This document shows, one piece after another, positions 1-7,428 of a stretch of DNA of 64,000 bases. Each line of letters starts with the position of its first letter. Within the stretch, counting starts at the first letter, position 1. The notes under the pieces were generated by a model. The model did no database searches. It saw nothing but the letters and a program-made list of their open reading frames with translations, and was not told the origin of the DNA. The stretch spans positions 1 through 64,000 of the forward strand of contig JAEUSQ010000014.1 of NCBI GenBank assembly GCA_016788705.1, in the 5' to 3' direction. The translations under genes and the position numbers were made by a program. This stretch comes from Bacteroidetes Order II. bacterium. GTDB taxonomy: Bacteria > Bacteroidota > Rhodothermia > Rhodothermales > UBA2364.

Positions 1-56
1 ACTATACAAGTTATGAATCCCAAGAACCCTCTCTTGACTAATTTGAGTACTTTCAT
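1..56 (-). CDS. N-terminal fragment of a putative immunity protein for the lipase-like Rhs tip
   Basis: An ATG at 56-54 overlaps the TGA (55-53) of the lipase-like toxin tip as ATGA and stays open to the window edge. The 18 visible residues begin MKVLKLVK and continue with a hydrophobic run ending near ITCI, which looks like a signal peptide or first membrane segment. The position and overlap match the other toxin/immunity pairs in this cluster, so a periplasmic or membrane immunity role is inferred from context only. Most of the gene lies outside the window. Confidence 0.5.
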   Translation of the reverse strand, partial: MKVLKLVKRGFLGFITCI

Positions 57-826
57 TTTGCTAAACCTCGATGAACTAAATACTGATGGACAAAATTCAT
101 GACATTCTGATTGGTGTGCATGGCACCATGTGCGTCCCATATACCTGGGTTTTGTGTTCTATATCCTACTTGGCGACCTTTTGCATAAATTGGAACTTGT
201 AGGGATTTTAAACCTGTTAAGTCAGTTACATCTCGATTATCAAAACCTCCGTGTGCCCTGCCAGCAGGTCCAATTTCAAAACCGCCTGTATAAACAGGAT
301 TTCCTAGACGATCTCCACCTACAAATCTTGGTGTACTTCCGCCATTAGTTTGTACTCCATCATATTTATTGTACAAATTGAGCGTCGTTTGAATATGTCG
401 TCTTGCAGTATCTGTCAGTTTGTACGCTCGTGAAGGGGTACCCATCATAACGACCGTTTTTGTGTTAATACCTGCATTTGCAAGTGTATTAAGCGCCATA
501 ATTGCAACATTGCCACCATGACTGTGTGCAACGATATTAACCGTTTTGGAAGGATCTTTGTGTAGTGTTTGCATGATTGAAAATGCCAATTGAGCTGCTG
601 CCTCCCTCCGTTCTTTATCATTATTTCCACCTGACCAATTGGAAAAATGCCCTTCTCCTGTATCTCCTAAAGCATTTTGCCATGATCGCAGATGACCCTC
701 TGCATATCTTTTTCCTAACGATTGAAAATGATTATCATCTTGACTATAATCCGCAAATATTGTTCCATGTACAAACCAAGTGTCTTTCCCATCCGGATCC
801 ACCATCCCCAGCGGGTTGTTCAGCAC
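53..826 (-). CDS. Orphan Rhs C-terminal toxin tip with alpha/beta-hydrolase (lipase-like) fold
   Basis: The 257 residues start at the conserved Rhs boundary (LNNPLGMVDPDGK), followed by a serine-hydrolase-like domain. Visible features are a WFVHGT strand-turn (about residues 17-22) that could form the oxyanion hole, a nucleophile elbow VAHSHGG with Ser102, and histidines in DAHGAMH (233, 237) near the C terminus as candidate catalytic base. A lipase, phospholipase or esterase toxin is inferred. The real upstream Rhs frame continues as SPYNYV but is cut by a TAG where the other modules have Trp, so this tip is an orphan with no intact Rhs cage. The internal ATG/GTG codons used here as start may not be real starts. 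The downstream partner overlaps by ATGA. Confidence 0.7.
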   Translation of the reverse strand: MLNNPLGMVDPDGKDTWFVHGTIFADYSQDDNHFQSLGKRYAEGHLRSWQNALGDTGEGHFSNWSGGNNDKERREAAAQLAFSIMQTLHKDPSKTVNIVAHSHGGNVAIMALNTLANAGINTKTVVMMGTPSRAYKLTDTARRHIQTTLNLYNKYDGVQTNGGSTPRFVGGDRLGNPVYTGGFEIGPAGRAHGGFDNRDVTDLTGLKSLQVPIYAKGRQVGYRTQNPGIWDAHGAMHTNQNVMNFVHQYLVHRGLAK

Positions 827-1196
827 ATAATTATACGGACTCTATGCGGGGTATTTCTCCGCCAGCGGGTCCACCGACAGCCACCGCCCACTCCCCGAAG
901 CGTAGTACCCGTGCGCCACACGAGGCGAAGCCGACCAATGGAGCGAAGCGGAATAAAGTAATCAAGCCCCGTCTCTGCATCGCGCTCCTTGTTCCGCTCG
1001 CTAAGGCGGAGCGGTGAACCGCTCCTTTGTAGGATTGCCAATCGCATAACTACGACCGGGCATAATACCACCCCATGCCTCATAATCGTGCCCCTCCATA
1101 ACCATACCATCTTCTCGAATAACCGAACGGGTGCTTCCAAAGTGGTCTTTTTCGGCACACCCAAACGCCGTGTTCCAATACTGGTTGGCTTTTGGT
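827..1196 (-). pseudogene. Decayed Rhs core remnant upstream of the lipase-like tip
   Basis: Minus-strand translation recovers Rhs core text in pieces: FGSTRSVIREDG, then YEAWGGIMPGRSYAIGNPTK and ERFT, later KERDAETGLDYF, then RWLSVDPLAEKYPA followed by TAG and SPYNYV. The pieces are separated by a 16-nt palindromic insertion near 1000-1015, a 37-nt hairpin-rich insertion at 918-954 and one extra G near 909. These add up to 54 nt, but in-frame stops remain. The remnant accounts for the gene-free stretch 827-1196. From 1197 to 1340 nothing further is recognisable. Confidence 0.75.
918..954. repeat. Hairpin-rich 37-bp insertion in the Rhs core, copy 1
   Basis: The segment begins ACACGAGGCGAAGCCGACC and contains two mini-hairpins with GAA loops (GGC-GAA-GCC and GC-GAA-GC). 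It interrupts the Rhs core exactly between the YF and GARYY codons. Very similar sequence sits at the same core position in two other modules (4592-4628 and 6096-6132). Confidence 0.6.
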
Positions 1197-1340
1197 AATA
1201 ATTTGGCTATATTTTCTCATTGGGAATCAGTTAGCCCTGCTGAATTGCTTTAGTGTATGGAAAATACAAAATAAAACCATATCCTACACGTACTGGATAG
1301 CTTTATTAAATCCGTTAATCTTAAAAAATATCGCTGCTTT

Positions 1341-1934
1341 ATGAATGAAAGAATAGTAAGAGCTGTATATGATAACAATACCATTACAGTTTATCAAGCG
1401 TTTAATAAATATATCGCTCAATCCGCAGTAGAGCATCAAACTTTTGTATCTCCTCCTTTTAAAAAGGAAAGAATGACTTGGATTAAACCTTCTTTCCTGT
1501 GGATGATGTATCGTTCTGGTTGGGCTATCAAAGAAAATCAGGAGTGCATTTTAGCAATAAAAATAAAGCGTTTAGGACTTGAATGGGCTCTACAAAACTC
1601 CTGCCTATCTCATTTTGATAGTTCAGTTCATACATCATATGAAACATGGAAAAAAATACTCAAAAATTCGCCTGTTCGTATTCAATGGGATCCTGAAAAA
1701 GATATTTTCTTACATCCCTTAAATTATCGTTCTATTCAAATAGGTTTATCAGATATTGCAGTAGAAAGATATGTTACTGATTGGATTGTGCAGGTTGATG
1801 ATATTACAGAGAATTGCAAACACATCAACCAACTTATTAATGAGGGTAAAATAAATCAGGCAAAGGATTTATTGCCACAAGAACAAATTTACCCTTTGCC
1901 TGAAAATATCGCTTTAATAGTTAATGCTTTTTAA
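1341..1934 (+). CDS. DUF4291 family protein
   Basis: This 197-residue protein carries the conserved DUF4291 signature: an N-terminal RAVYDNNTITVYQAF block, HQTFVSPPFKKERMTWIKPS (about residues 33-52) followed by FLWMMYRSGW, and the later ALQNSCLSHFDSSVH block. Length agrees with the family. The biochemical function of the family is not established to my knowledge. It is the only plus-strand gene in the Rhs graveyard, is AT-rich like its surroundings, and its last 14 nt overlap the end of the convergent immunity candidate (1921-2409). No signal peptide or membrane segment is seen. Confidence 0.85.
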   Translation: MNERIVRAVYDNNTITVYQAFNKYIAQSAVEHQTFVSPPFKKERMTWIKPSFLWMMYRSGWAIKENQECILAIKIKRLGLEWALQNSCLSHFDSSVHTSYETWKKILKNSPVRIQWDPEKDIFLHPLNYRSIQIGLSDIAVERYVTDWIVQVDDITENCKHINQLINEGKINQAKDLLPQEQIYPLPENIALIVNAF

Positions 1935-2409
1935 GAACTTCCTCAAGTTGAAAAGTTGCATTTTCTTTTATAATTGGATCATCAACTTTTTCTAAAAGCT
2001 TTAATTTTTGTATTGCTTCAGGTGTATTAACAGCACTCAAAGCCCATATAGATTTTTTGGCTATAGCTCTCATATCATCGTAATCAGGAACATCAAGAGC
2101 AACTTCATATAATTTGTCTACGCTTTTAGGGTCTTTAATCAATTCGAGAACACTTATAATATCCTCTTCAGAAGTGTGCCATTTCTCATCTAAAAGTTGC
2201 AGTAAAATATCTGTGTAATCAGCATCTGCGCCGTCATAAAAAAGAACAGATAGAGTGGTTTCTAAACCCTCTTGGTCTTCATTTTTGACATTTTCTTTTA
2301 ATAAAGAAAGGGTTTCTTTTTTAAAACGCAATAATCGCTCTTGAGGAAATTCATCAAAATAAATTTCACCATTTAAAAGCTTTTTATAAAATTTCCAAAA
2401 TTCAAACAT
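1921..2409 (-). CDS. Putative immunity protein, helical-repeat (HEAT-like)
   Basis: The 162-residue cytoplasmic protein is acidic and apparently all-helical, with repeated helix pairs such as TDILLQLLDEKW, DIISVLELIKDPKSVDKLYE and AIQKLKLLEKVDDPIIKENA that look like HEAT/armadillo-type units. Its ATG (2409-2407) overlaps the TAA of the preceding Rhs tip as TAATG, which suggests translational coupling. Position and size fit an immunity gene for the 2409-3172 tip. Lack of a signal peptide would put toxin neutralisation in the cytoplasm. Function is inferred from context. Confidence 0.6.
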   Translation of the reverse strand: MFEFWKFYKKLLNGEIYFDEFPQERLLRFKKETLSLLKENVKNEDQEGLETTLSVLFYDGADADYTDILLQLLDEKWHTSEEDIISVLELIKDPKSVDKLYEVALDVPDYDDMRAIAKKSIWALSAVNTPEAIQKLKLLEKVDDPIIKENATFQLEEVLKKH

Positions 2410-3172
2410 TACTTAATTACTTTAAAGTTATTTATCCATGGATTAAACATATGAGTATTTTGTTGTATTCCTAAATTCCAAGCTTTTCTCTCATATTTCC
2501 ACATTAATAATCCTCTATTTGCCCATCCTTTACTTGCCGCTGGTGTTCTATGCATTACCCCAACCTGTTTAAAGTAATTCATTGCACCTGGCTTCATATT
2601 AAACTGAACCAATACATCATACCATCTTTTTGTAGGTACGGTCTTGAATATGCAGATTTTGTAGAAACAAACAACTTTTTTCCTTTCATATATGTTAAGC
2701 CTTGATTGGCTTCTAATGCAGCATATTCAGCATTAGACATTGCTCTATAAAACGCTACTTCCTTCGTGGCAAGGAGTGCAGAACCTCCTCCTTGTGCTAG
2801 CCTTTGGGCAACCCCCAAAGCACCGCCAGACAATAAAAAAGGAAGGGTATCATCTTCTACTAAACCTTCAGGGTTTGCTATTTCTCCTGCTTCTACTAAC
2901 TCTCGTACATAAGGGTCTGTTATATTTTCGCTAACCCAGAGCTTCCATGCAAGTAAATAATCCGTACTACTAGGAGGGGAAGACCAACCCCAAGATGGTT
3001 GACGTTGTTCATGAAGGTCAAAGGCGATTGAGTTGATTTCACCCCGCCGTTCATGACTAAAACCGACCGCTTCAACGGCCACTTCTTGGCAATAACCCTG
3101 TGTCTTTACATCCCAGTTCTTACATGGTTCAAGCCCAAATAAGTCCACCATCCCCAGCGGGTTGTTCAGCAC
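2409..3172 (-). pseudogene. Frameshifted orphan Rhs toxin tip, type unrecognised
   Basis: The tip begins at the Rhs boundary (LNNPLGMVDLFGL) and runs in one frame to about 2600, ending in a non-conserved tail. From about 2640 downward the plausible reading moves to the next frame: FKTVPTKRWYDVLVQFNMKP and onward to FNPWINNFKVIK, finishing at 2409. One frameshift near 2635-2650 joins the two. The upstream core (3173-3228) reads LSVDPLAEKYPA, then TAG, then SPYNYV, so there is also a nonsense codon where other modules have Trp. The final domain resembles C-terminal domains on other Rhs/polymorphic toxins that I cannot name with certainty. The candidate immunity gene overlaps its stop. Confidence 0.65.
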
Positions 3173-3316
3173 ATAATTATACGGACTCTATGCGGGGTAT
3201 TTCTCCGCCAGCGGATCCACCGAAAGGATGTTTTGGCACTTTAAGCAACGAAACTCACCTATAGTAAGCCATTCATTGAATTAATTACTTACTTTGCTAT
3301 TATTTTAAAAGTCTAA

Positions 3317-3772
3317 CTATATAATCCTGAATGGCCAGATCAACTCAACCCTTTCACTGGGTGGTATCAATACCTTTACTTTTTTAAATTCGGATATCAA
3401 CCACTTTTCTAGAATTTCATCTATAGGAGGCTCAGAAAATCCATGCTTATAATAAAAAATTGTTTCACCTTTACCATCCCAAAGTTGAATAAAATTTATC
3501 CGCTTTATCTCATATGTTTCATCGGGAAAAAGAACCACTAAAGCATCAGAACCTCCATTCATAAACCCTTTGAAACGGCTTCTAATTTCGTTTGGCATTA
3601 CAAAATGGGGTGGTTTATCCAAAACACGCCCAGTTGGCTTTGAAACAACGACAGGGCTCCCTTCTTTAGGAGAAAGGACGGCCTCTTTAGGAGAAGGTAT
3701 CACCTCTTTAGAGGAGCAACAAGCCCCCAAGAAAAAGGAAAAAACAATAAAAGGTAGTAAATACTTTTTCAT
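3317..3772 (-). CDS. Putative lipoprotein immunity protein
   Basis: This 151-residue protein has a lipoprotein signal (MKKYLLPFIVFSFFLGACC; lipobox GAC with Cys18), a low-complexity SPKE-repeat linker at about residues 27-43, and a mixed alpha/beta remainder. Its ATG (3772-3770) overlaps the TAA of the frameshifted zincin tip as TAATG. By analogy with the other modules it is the likely immunity protein, placed in the periplasm or outer membrane. It does not obviously resemble the 8262-8741 immunity family even though the toxin tips are related. Confidence 0.6.
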   Translation of the reverse strand: MKKYLLPFIVFSFFLGACCSSKEVIPSPKEAVLSPKEGSPVVVSKPTGRVLDKPPHFVMPNEIRSRFKGFMNGGSDALVVLFPDETYEIKRINFIQLWDGKGETIFYYKHGFSEPPIDEILEKWLISEFKKVKVLIPPSERVELIWPFRII

Positions 3773-4549
3773 TACATTCCAAAATTAGCCCTCTGTGGAT
3801 GATAAAACCTAATTATTAATGGTTGAGCAGAAACTCTGATAAAATAATCTTTATATATAGATCTTTCATTGTTCTTACTCCCTTTTTTAAAATTCAGGAT
3901 TGCTGTTTTATATTTTTGATGGTCAAATTCAATTTGGGGGTTCTGTAATTTGTCTGTTAATCCTACCATTGAGCTTTGGTAAAGTTCACCCTCCTTATTA
4001 TTTCTACCAAAAGGCATTCCTGATAGCCCTGGCAAAGTAGTGTTGATAAACAACTCCTGCATCACAAATACCTTAAAAATATCAGCCTCTACCTCCATAC
4101 TGATAAAACGTCCCGTTGCATTTTTCTGATCGTGTTCATAAAACATGATATAGTTCGTGCGCAATCGCTTTTGTATCAGTTTTAGTATCATCTGAAAGAT
4201 CTCCTTTAATCGTTCTTGATTTATGAGAATAGGACATAGAAGCATTAATCTCATCTGGCTTTTGGTGATTAAAGGTGTAGGTTTCTTTACTCCCAACAAG
4301 CGTTGATATAACATGGTTTCCTGATTCAGATTTAGAGATTAGGTTTAATTCACTAATAGCTCTATAAACAGATTTATTGTATTTATATTGTTCTGCATCC
4401 ATACCTTCTTGATAATAAAGGGCACACTCCCGCTTTTCATTCATATATAAACACACCTGCTTCCCATCTGGGTCTATGGCATTTAGTGGAGAATTTCCTA
4501 CGTAATTATACGGCGACCAGCTGGGGTATTTCTCCGCCAGCGGGTCCAC
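3772..4549 (-). pseudogene. Frameshifted orphan Rhs zincin (HExxH metallopeptidase) tip
   Basis: In frame 1 the sequence reads VDPLAEKYPSWSPYNYVGNS, then a zincin-like domain to AIAHELYHV, then stops at TGA. Deleting one T from the TTTT run near 4145-4148 restores HELYHVYEHDQKNATGRF and continues to FYHPQRANFGM, ending at 3772. The restored protein has HExxH (HELYH) and a downstream MEVEAD glutamate as candidate third zinc ligand, matching the layout of the intact tips at 8738-9592 and 7429-8151. The break could be real, phase-variable, or a homopolymer sequencing error. Upstream (4550-4640) the core continues as GARYYDSGIGRWLAVDPL but is interrupted by the hairpin insert. Confidence 0.75.
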
Positions 4550-4591
4550 CGCCAGCCAGCGGCCAATCCCCGAATCATAGTACCGCGCGCC

Positions 4592-4628
4592 ACACGAGGC
4601 AGAGCCGACTGATGCAGCGAAGTGGAAA
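4592..4628. repeat. Hairpin-rich 37-bp insertion in the Rhs core, copy 2
   Basis: This is a diverged copy of the element at 918-954 (starts ACACGAGGCAGAGCCGACTG). It lies directly before the GARYY codons of the zincin-tip core stub. Its length is 1 modulo 3, so it shifts the Rhs frame. Confidence 0.55.
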
Positions 4629-4630
4629 AA

Positions 4631-4664
4631 ATACCAGCCCTAAACAACCAATTAGGACTGGCAT
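4631..4664. repeat. 34-bp palindromic repeat, copy A
   Basis: The arms CCAGCCCTAA (4634-4643) and TTAGGACTGG (4652-4661) pair with one mismatch around an 8-nt loop. A near-identical copy lies at 6329-6362. There is no T-run, so this looks like an intergenic REP-type element rather than a classical terminator. The rest of 4665-4789 shows nothing recognisable. Confidence 0.6.
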
Positions 4665-4789
4665 AATCTCAGTTTATTATCTCAATGGCTCAGTAGCATG
4701 ACTTCGCCGTATCGCTACACCGCACCGCTGCCGTTGTCGCTACGAAGCAAAACGGTACTTCGGAGAAGCGCCGTTTTTGAAATAAGTTT

Positions 4790-5161
4790 TTATACAACAC
4801 GATGAGCAACATTATGGTATAATACTAATCCAATTAGAAGAGTAATAGATGTGATGCTACTATATAAAATTGCTGAGTAAATATAATATTTTACAAGAAT
4901 ACTACTTTGGATCATGTTTTTGTTATAGATGCTAAATATAAATAAACTTAATTGCATAAAAAGTAAAAATAAATACAGTTGATACTTGATCATGGGAATA
5001 GTATCCATTAAAAGAACACTATCTTCATAAGATTCACTCAAGTTAGTAATATCTTGACCAACGATCATAGAAACGATTTTATTTGAATAAGTATAAAAAC
5101 TATAAAGTATTACAATTGCTGAAATATATAATACGAGATGAGAAATAAGTTTTTTTTGCAT
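4790..5161 (-). CDS. Small polytopic membrane protein, candidate immunity protein
   Basis: The 123 residues have three clear hydrophobic helices: about residues 7-25, 62-81 (YQLYLFLLFMQLSLFIFSIY) and 92-115. It lies 34 nt downstream of the Rhs tip at 5196-6053 on the same strand. A membrane-embedded partner suggests the cognate toxin acts at the inner membrane. That role is inference from gene order alone. The sequence is very AT-rich and no family is recognised. Confidence 0.5.
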   Translation of the reverse strand: MQKKLISHLVLYISAIVILYSFYTYSNKIVSMIVGQDITNLSESYEDSVLLMDTIPMIKYQLYLFLLFMQLSLFIFSIYNKNMIQSSILVKYYIYSAILYSSITSITLLIGLVLYHNVAHRVV

Positions 5162-5195
5162 TGTAATAGCTTAAATAGGGTGAATCAGAAAATTA

Positions 5196-6053
5196 TCAGT
5201 GTCTTTTTATCATGTAATTACGCAGGATCATTCCAGAAGCGTATTCTCCTCCTGGATATGGCATTTGATGAGGAGCTACTTTATGCCCCATTGCTTGCAT
5301 CCCATATGCCCACCTTTCTTTGACATTCATCAAATTTCCTGAGGCAGGGAAGGGTGCCATACCAGGTACTAAAATTGGTGCAATAATAGACATACCAGCC
5401 AGACCCTGTTTTGAAGCCGCTGAAACCAGTCCAAACGCTTTAGTATTTTCATACAACGGTTGAATTAAACTTTGTTCCTGTGCCAAAGTAAAACCATCCC
5501 ATCTTTTTGCATCACGTCCTTTTAAGACAGTACCTTTAATGAGATTTTTGAGTTTGGGGAACACATTCTCAAATATAACTCTATTCCCTGTTTTTGCAAA
5601 TTGAGATGCGTCAGCAGAGCTATACCCAAGTAAAGCTCCTGCTTCATATCCTTCATACTCATCAGATAAAAAACTGATAGAACCTGCAACTTTAGATGCT
5701 GCCTTTGCCCAACGCGTTTCAAAACCTAAACGAGCCGTATAACTATCAAACCAACCATAAAAAGCTGCTCTTTGTTCAATAGTTTGATATTCCCAATGGC
5801 GCTGGTTTTCTAAATTATAGAGATTTGCATTTTGCCATCTAACAGTATTATTCATCCTATCGTCATAGGTCCAATCTTCAGGGTTGTTAGATTGCAAGCA
5901 AGTTCTTATCTTGAATGCTCCCAACGATCCTTGCATATATCCATTATAACAGGGCAATTCTTTTTTACCGTCAGGATCAATTCTGTCGGTAACGCTGTTA
6001 CTTACATAATTGTATGGAGACATATCAACAAAAGATTCCGCCAGCGGATCCAC
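5196..6053 (-). CDS. Orphan Rhs toxin tip, type unrecognised
   Basis: The 285 residues start within the Rhs core stub (VDPLAESFVDMSPYNYVSNS, then DRIDPDGKK). The start codon used here is a GTG for that Val and may not be genuine. The variable domain of about 255 residues has no motif I can name. It contains a moderately hydrophobic, Gly/Pro-rich stretch (GLAGMSIIAPILVPGMAPFP, about residues 217-236) that could be membrane-active, which would agree with the polytopic membrane partner downstream. The usual DPLAEKYPxW is altered to DPLAESFVDM here. The core upstream (6054-6135) is interrupted by the hairpin insert and has a TGA. Confidence 0.55.
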   Translation of the reverse strand: MDPLAESFVDMSPYNYVSNSVTDRIDPDGKKELPCYNGYMQGSLGAFKIRTCLQSNNPEDWTYDDRMNNTVRWQNANLYNLENQRHWEYQTIEQRAAFYGWFDSYTARLGFETRWAKAASKVAGSISFLSDEYEGYEAGALLGYSSADASQFAKTGNRVIFENVFPKLKNLIKGTVLKGRDAKRWDGFTLAQEQSLIQPLYENTKAFGLVSAASKQGLAGMSIIAPILVPGMAPFPASGNLMNVKERWAYGMQAMGHKVAPHQMPYPGGEYASGMILRNYMIKRH

Positions 6054-6095
6054 CGAGAGCCAGCGGCCAATCCACGAAGCGTAGTACCGTGCGCC

Positions 6096-6132
6096 ACACG
6101 AGGCGTAGCCGACTCATGGAGCGAAGCGGAAT
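6096..6132. repeat. Hairpin-rich 37-bp insertion in the Rhs core, copy 3
   Basis: The sequence (starts ACACGAGGCGTAGCCGACTC) differs from the 918-954 copy at only a few positions. It occupies the same site, immediately before the GARYY codons of the Rhs core. Confidence 0.6.
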
Positions 6133-6328
6133 AAGTCGCAGATTCACCGGAAGGTAAAGTAATCTAATCCCGTTTACTACGCTACGCTTCGTGAATCTGC
6201 GCTAACGCTTGATTTCGGCATCGCGTTCCTTACCGTCAGGTCGAGGCTCTAGCCTTCGATGGGCGCAGTTACACCCTCTTTTAGCACAGATCGCATTGTA
6301 CCAAGATGTAATTTCTCTATGCGTGCTT

Positions 6329-6362
6329 ATGCCAGTCTTAAACAACCAATTAGGGCTGGCAT
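6329..6362. repeat. 34-bp palindromic repeat, copy B
   Basis: This is a near-identical copy of 4631-4664 with ends ATGCCAG and CTGGCAT and the shared middle TAAACAACCAATTAGG. Its presence in two separate inter-module spacers shows that the spacers are related by duplication or by element spread. Confidence 0.6.
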
Positions 6363-6445
6363 ATACCCATAATCAGAATGATGCCAGCCCTATCGCGTTA
6401 TACCCCTCTCTAAAACATCTTCACATGTAAAACATCTTCATAGCC

Positions 6446-6931
6446 TTACTCTTTTTTCCATGACTTATAACGAGAACAGGTCCTTGCTGAAAACCCAAAA
6501 AGAATAAGGGGCATTTTCTCTTGCCGACTCATCTCAAGTTGGTCTGCTTCCGTCTTTGAAAACAGGTTGGGATAACGGGCATAATAAGCATAAAAAGCCT
6601 GCTCTAACCACAATGGATTCATATACGTATTCTGACGGGCTAAAGACTTATTCTTGGCGTTATCTTCCACAGAAATATCTTCCCTTTTCTTGATATCATA
6701 ATACGAATAAACATAGGTTCGTAAGTATATAATACGGTTGTTTTCCTTCTTGTATAAAAATCTAATTCCTGCCTCACCATGATTTTTTATTTTTAAGGAA
6801 TCGGGTACAACAATGCAGGGATCACCATAAAAATCAAGTTCTTCTTGTTGCTGCCCGTAGCAAAATGTGCTCGTTAAAAAAAGGATTTTAAATCCGCTAA
6901 GGCAGCATATCCTATAAAATAGTTGTTTCAT
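6446..6931 (-). CDS. Putative exported immunity protein, tandem copy 2
   Basis: Start chosen at the ATG at 6931 (MKQLFYRICC), matching the paralogue upstream. A GTG two codons earlier would give MKMKQ. The protein has about 161 residues with a Sec signal peptide ending near FCYGQQQ, then the family motif PCIVVPDSL, a YSYYDIKKRED block, a WLEQAFYAYYARYPNLFSKTE helix and a C-terminal CSRYKSW. It is nearly identical to the 6942-7427 protein and related to 8262-8741, all downstream of zincin-type Rhs tips. The likely role is periplasmic immunity; the duplication may provide redundancy or altered specificity. Confidence 0.65.
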   Translation of the reverse strand: MKQLFYRICCLSGFKILFLTSTFCYGQQQEELDFYGDPCIVVPDSLKIKNHGEAGIRFLYKKENNRIIYLRTYVYSYYDIKKREDISVEDNAKNKSLARQNTYMNPLWLEQAFYAYYARYPNLFSKTEADQLEMSRQEKMPLILFGFSARTCSRYKSWKKE

Positions 6932-6941
6932 CTTCACAGCC

Positions 6942-7427
6942 TTACTCTTTTTTCCATGACTTATAACGAGAACAGGTACTGGCTACAAACCCAAAAAGAA
7001 TAAGGGGCATTTTCTCTTGCCGACGCATCTCAAGTTGGTCTGCTTCCGTCTTTGAAAACAGGTCGGGATAACGGGCATAATAAGCATAAAAAGCCTGCTC
7101 TAACCACAATGGGTTCATATACGTATTCTGACGGGCTAAAGACTTATTCTTGGCGTTATCTTCCACAGAAATATCTTCCCTTTTCTTGATATCATAATAC
7201 CTATAAACACTAGTCCTTAAGTATATAATACGGTTGTTTTCCTTCTTGTATAAGAAAGAAATTCTTGCCTCACCATGATTTTTTATTTTTAGGGAATCAG
7301 GCACAACAATGCAGGGATCACCATAAAAATCAAGTTCTTCTTGTTGCTGCCCGTAGCAAAATGTGCTCGTTAGAAAAAGGATTTTAAATCCGCTAAGGCA
7401 GCATATCCTATAAAATAGTTGTTTCAT
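6942..7427 (-). CDS. Putative exported immunity protein, tandem copy 1
   Basis: The 161 residues start at an ATG one nucleotide after the TAA of the zincin tip (7429-8151), so the two are likely co-translated. The signal peptide covers about residues 1-28 (hydrophobic core FKILFLTSTF). The mature part has PCIVVPDSLKIKNHG, two conserved blocks around YRYYDIKKRED and NPLWLEQAFYAYYARYPD, and CSRYKSWKKE at the end. Two mature Cys residues could form a disulfide, as expected in the periplasm. It is homologous to 6446-6931 and 8262-8741. The immunity function is inferred from pairing with a related toxin family. Confidence 0.7.
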   Translation of the reverse strand: MKQLFYRICCLSGFKILFLTSTFCYGQQQEELDFYGDPCIVVPDSLKIKNHGEARISFLYKKENNRIIYLRTSVYRYYDIKKREDISVEDNAKNKSLARQNTYMNPLWLEQAFYAYYARYPDLFSKTEADQLEMRRQEKMPLILFGFVASTCSRYKSWKKE

Positions 7428-7428
7428 C

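Larger units (their letters stand above)
6054..6445 (-). other. Rhs core remnant and palindrome-rich spacer
   Basis: From 6054 to 6135 the minus strand still reads GARYYASWIGRWLSVDPLAE with a frameshifting insert and a TGA further up. From 6136 to 6328 there are short inverted repeats but no recognisable gene. At 6329-6362 lies the second copy of the 34-bp palindrome, followed near 6383 by another partial copy (GATGCCAGCCCTAT). No promoter or RNA gene could be supported. Confidence 0.5.
6446..7427 (-). repeat. Tandem duplication of the exported immunity gene
   Basis: Two head-to-tail units of about 485 bp (6446-6937 and 6942-7427) are nearly identical over their full length, including the sequence around the stop codons. 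Scattered substitutions, for example GIRF versus ISFL after GEAR, show that the duplication is recent but not brand new. Confidence 0.85.

Noticed and set aside
820-1164. Minus-strand frame of 114 residues across the Rhs core stub
   Set aside because: The conserved Rhs core text lies in other frames and this frame matches it only briefly (KERDAETGLDYF), so it is a product of the frame shifts.
843-3191. Possible UAG recoding as an amino acid, because TAG replaces Trp in two Rhs stubs and in the SUKH pseudogene
   Set aside because: TAG is used as a normal stop elsewhere, for example at the end of the NSS transporter gene (13367-13369), and other damage in the same modules shows decay.
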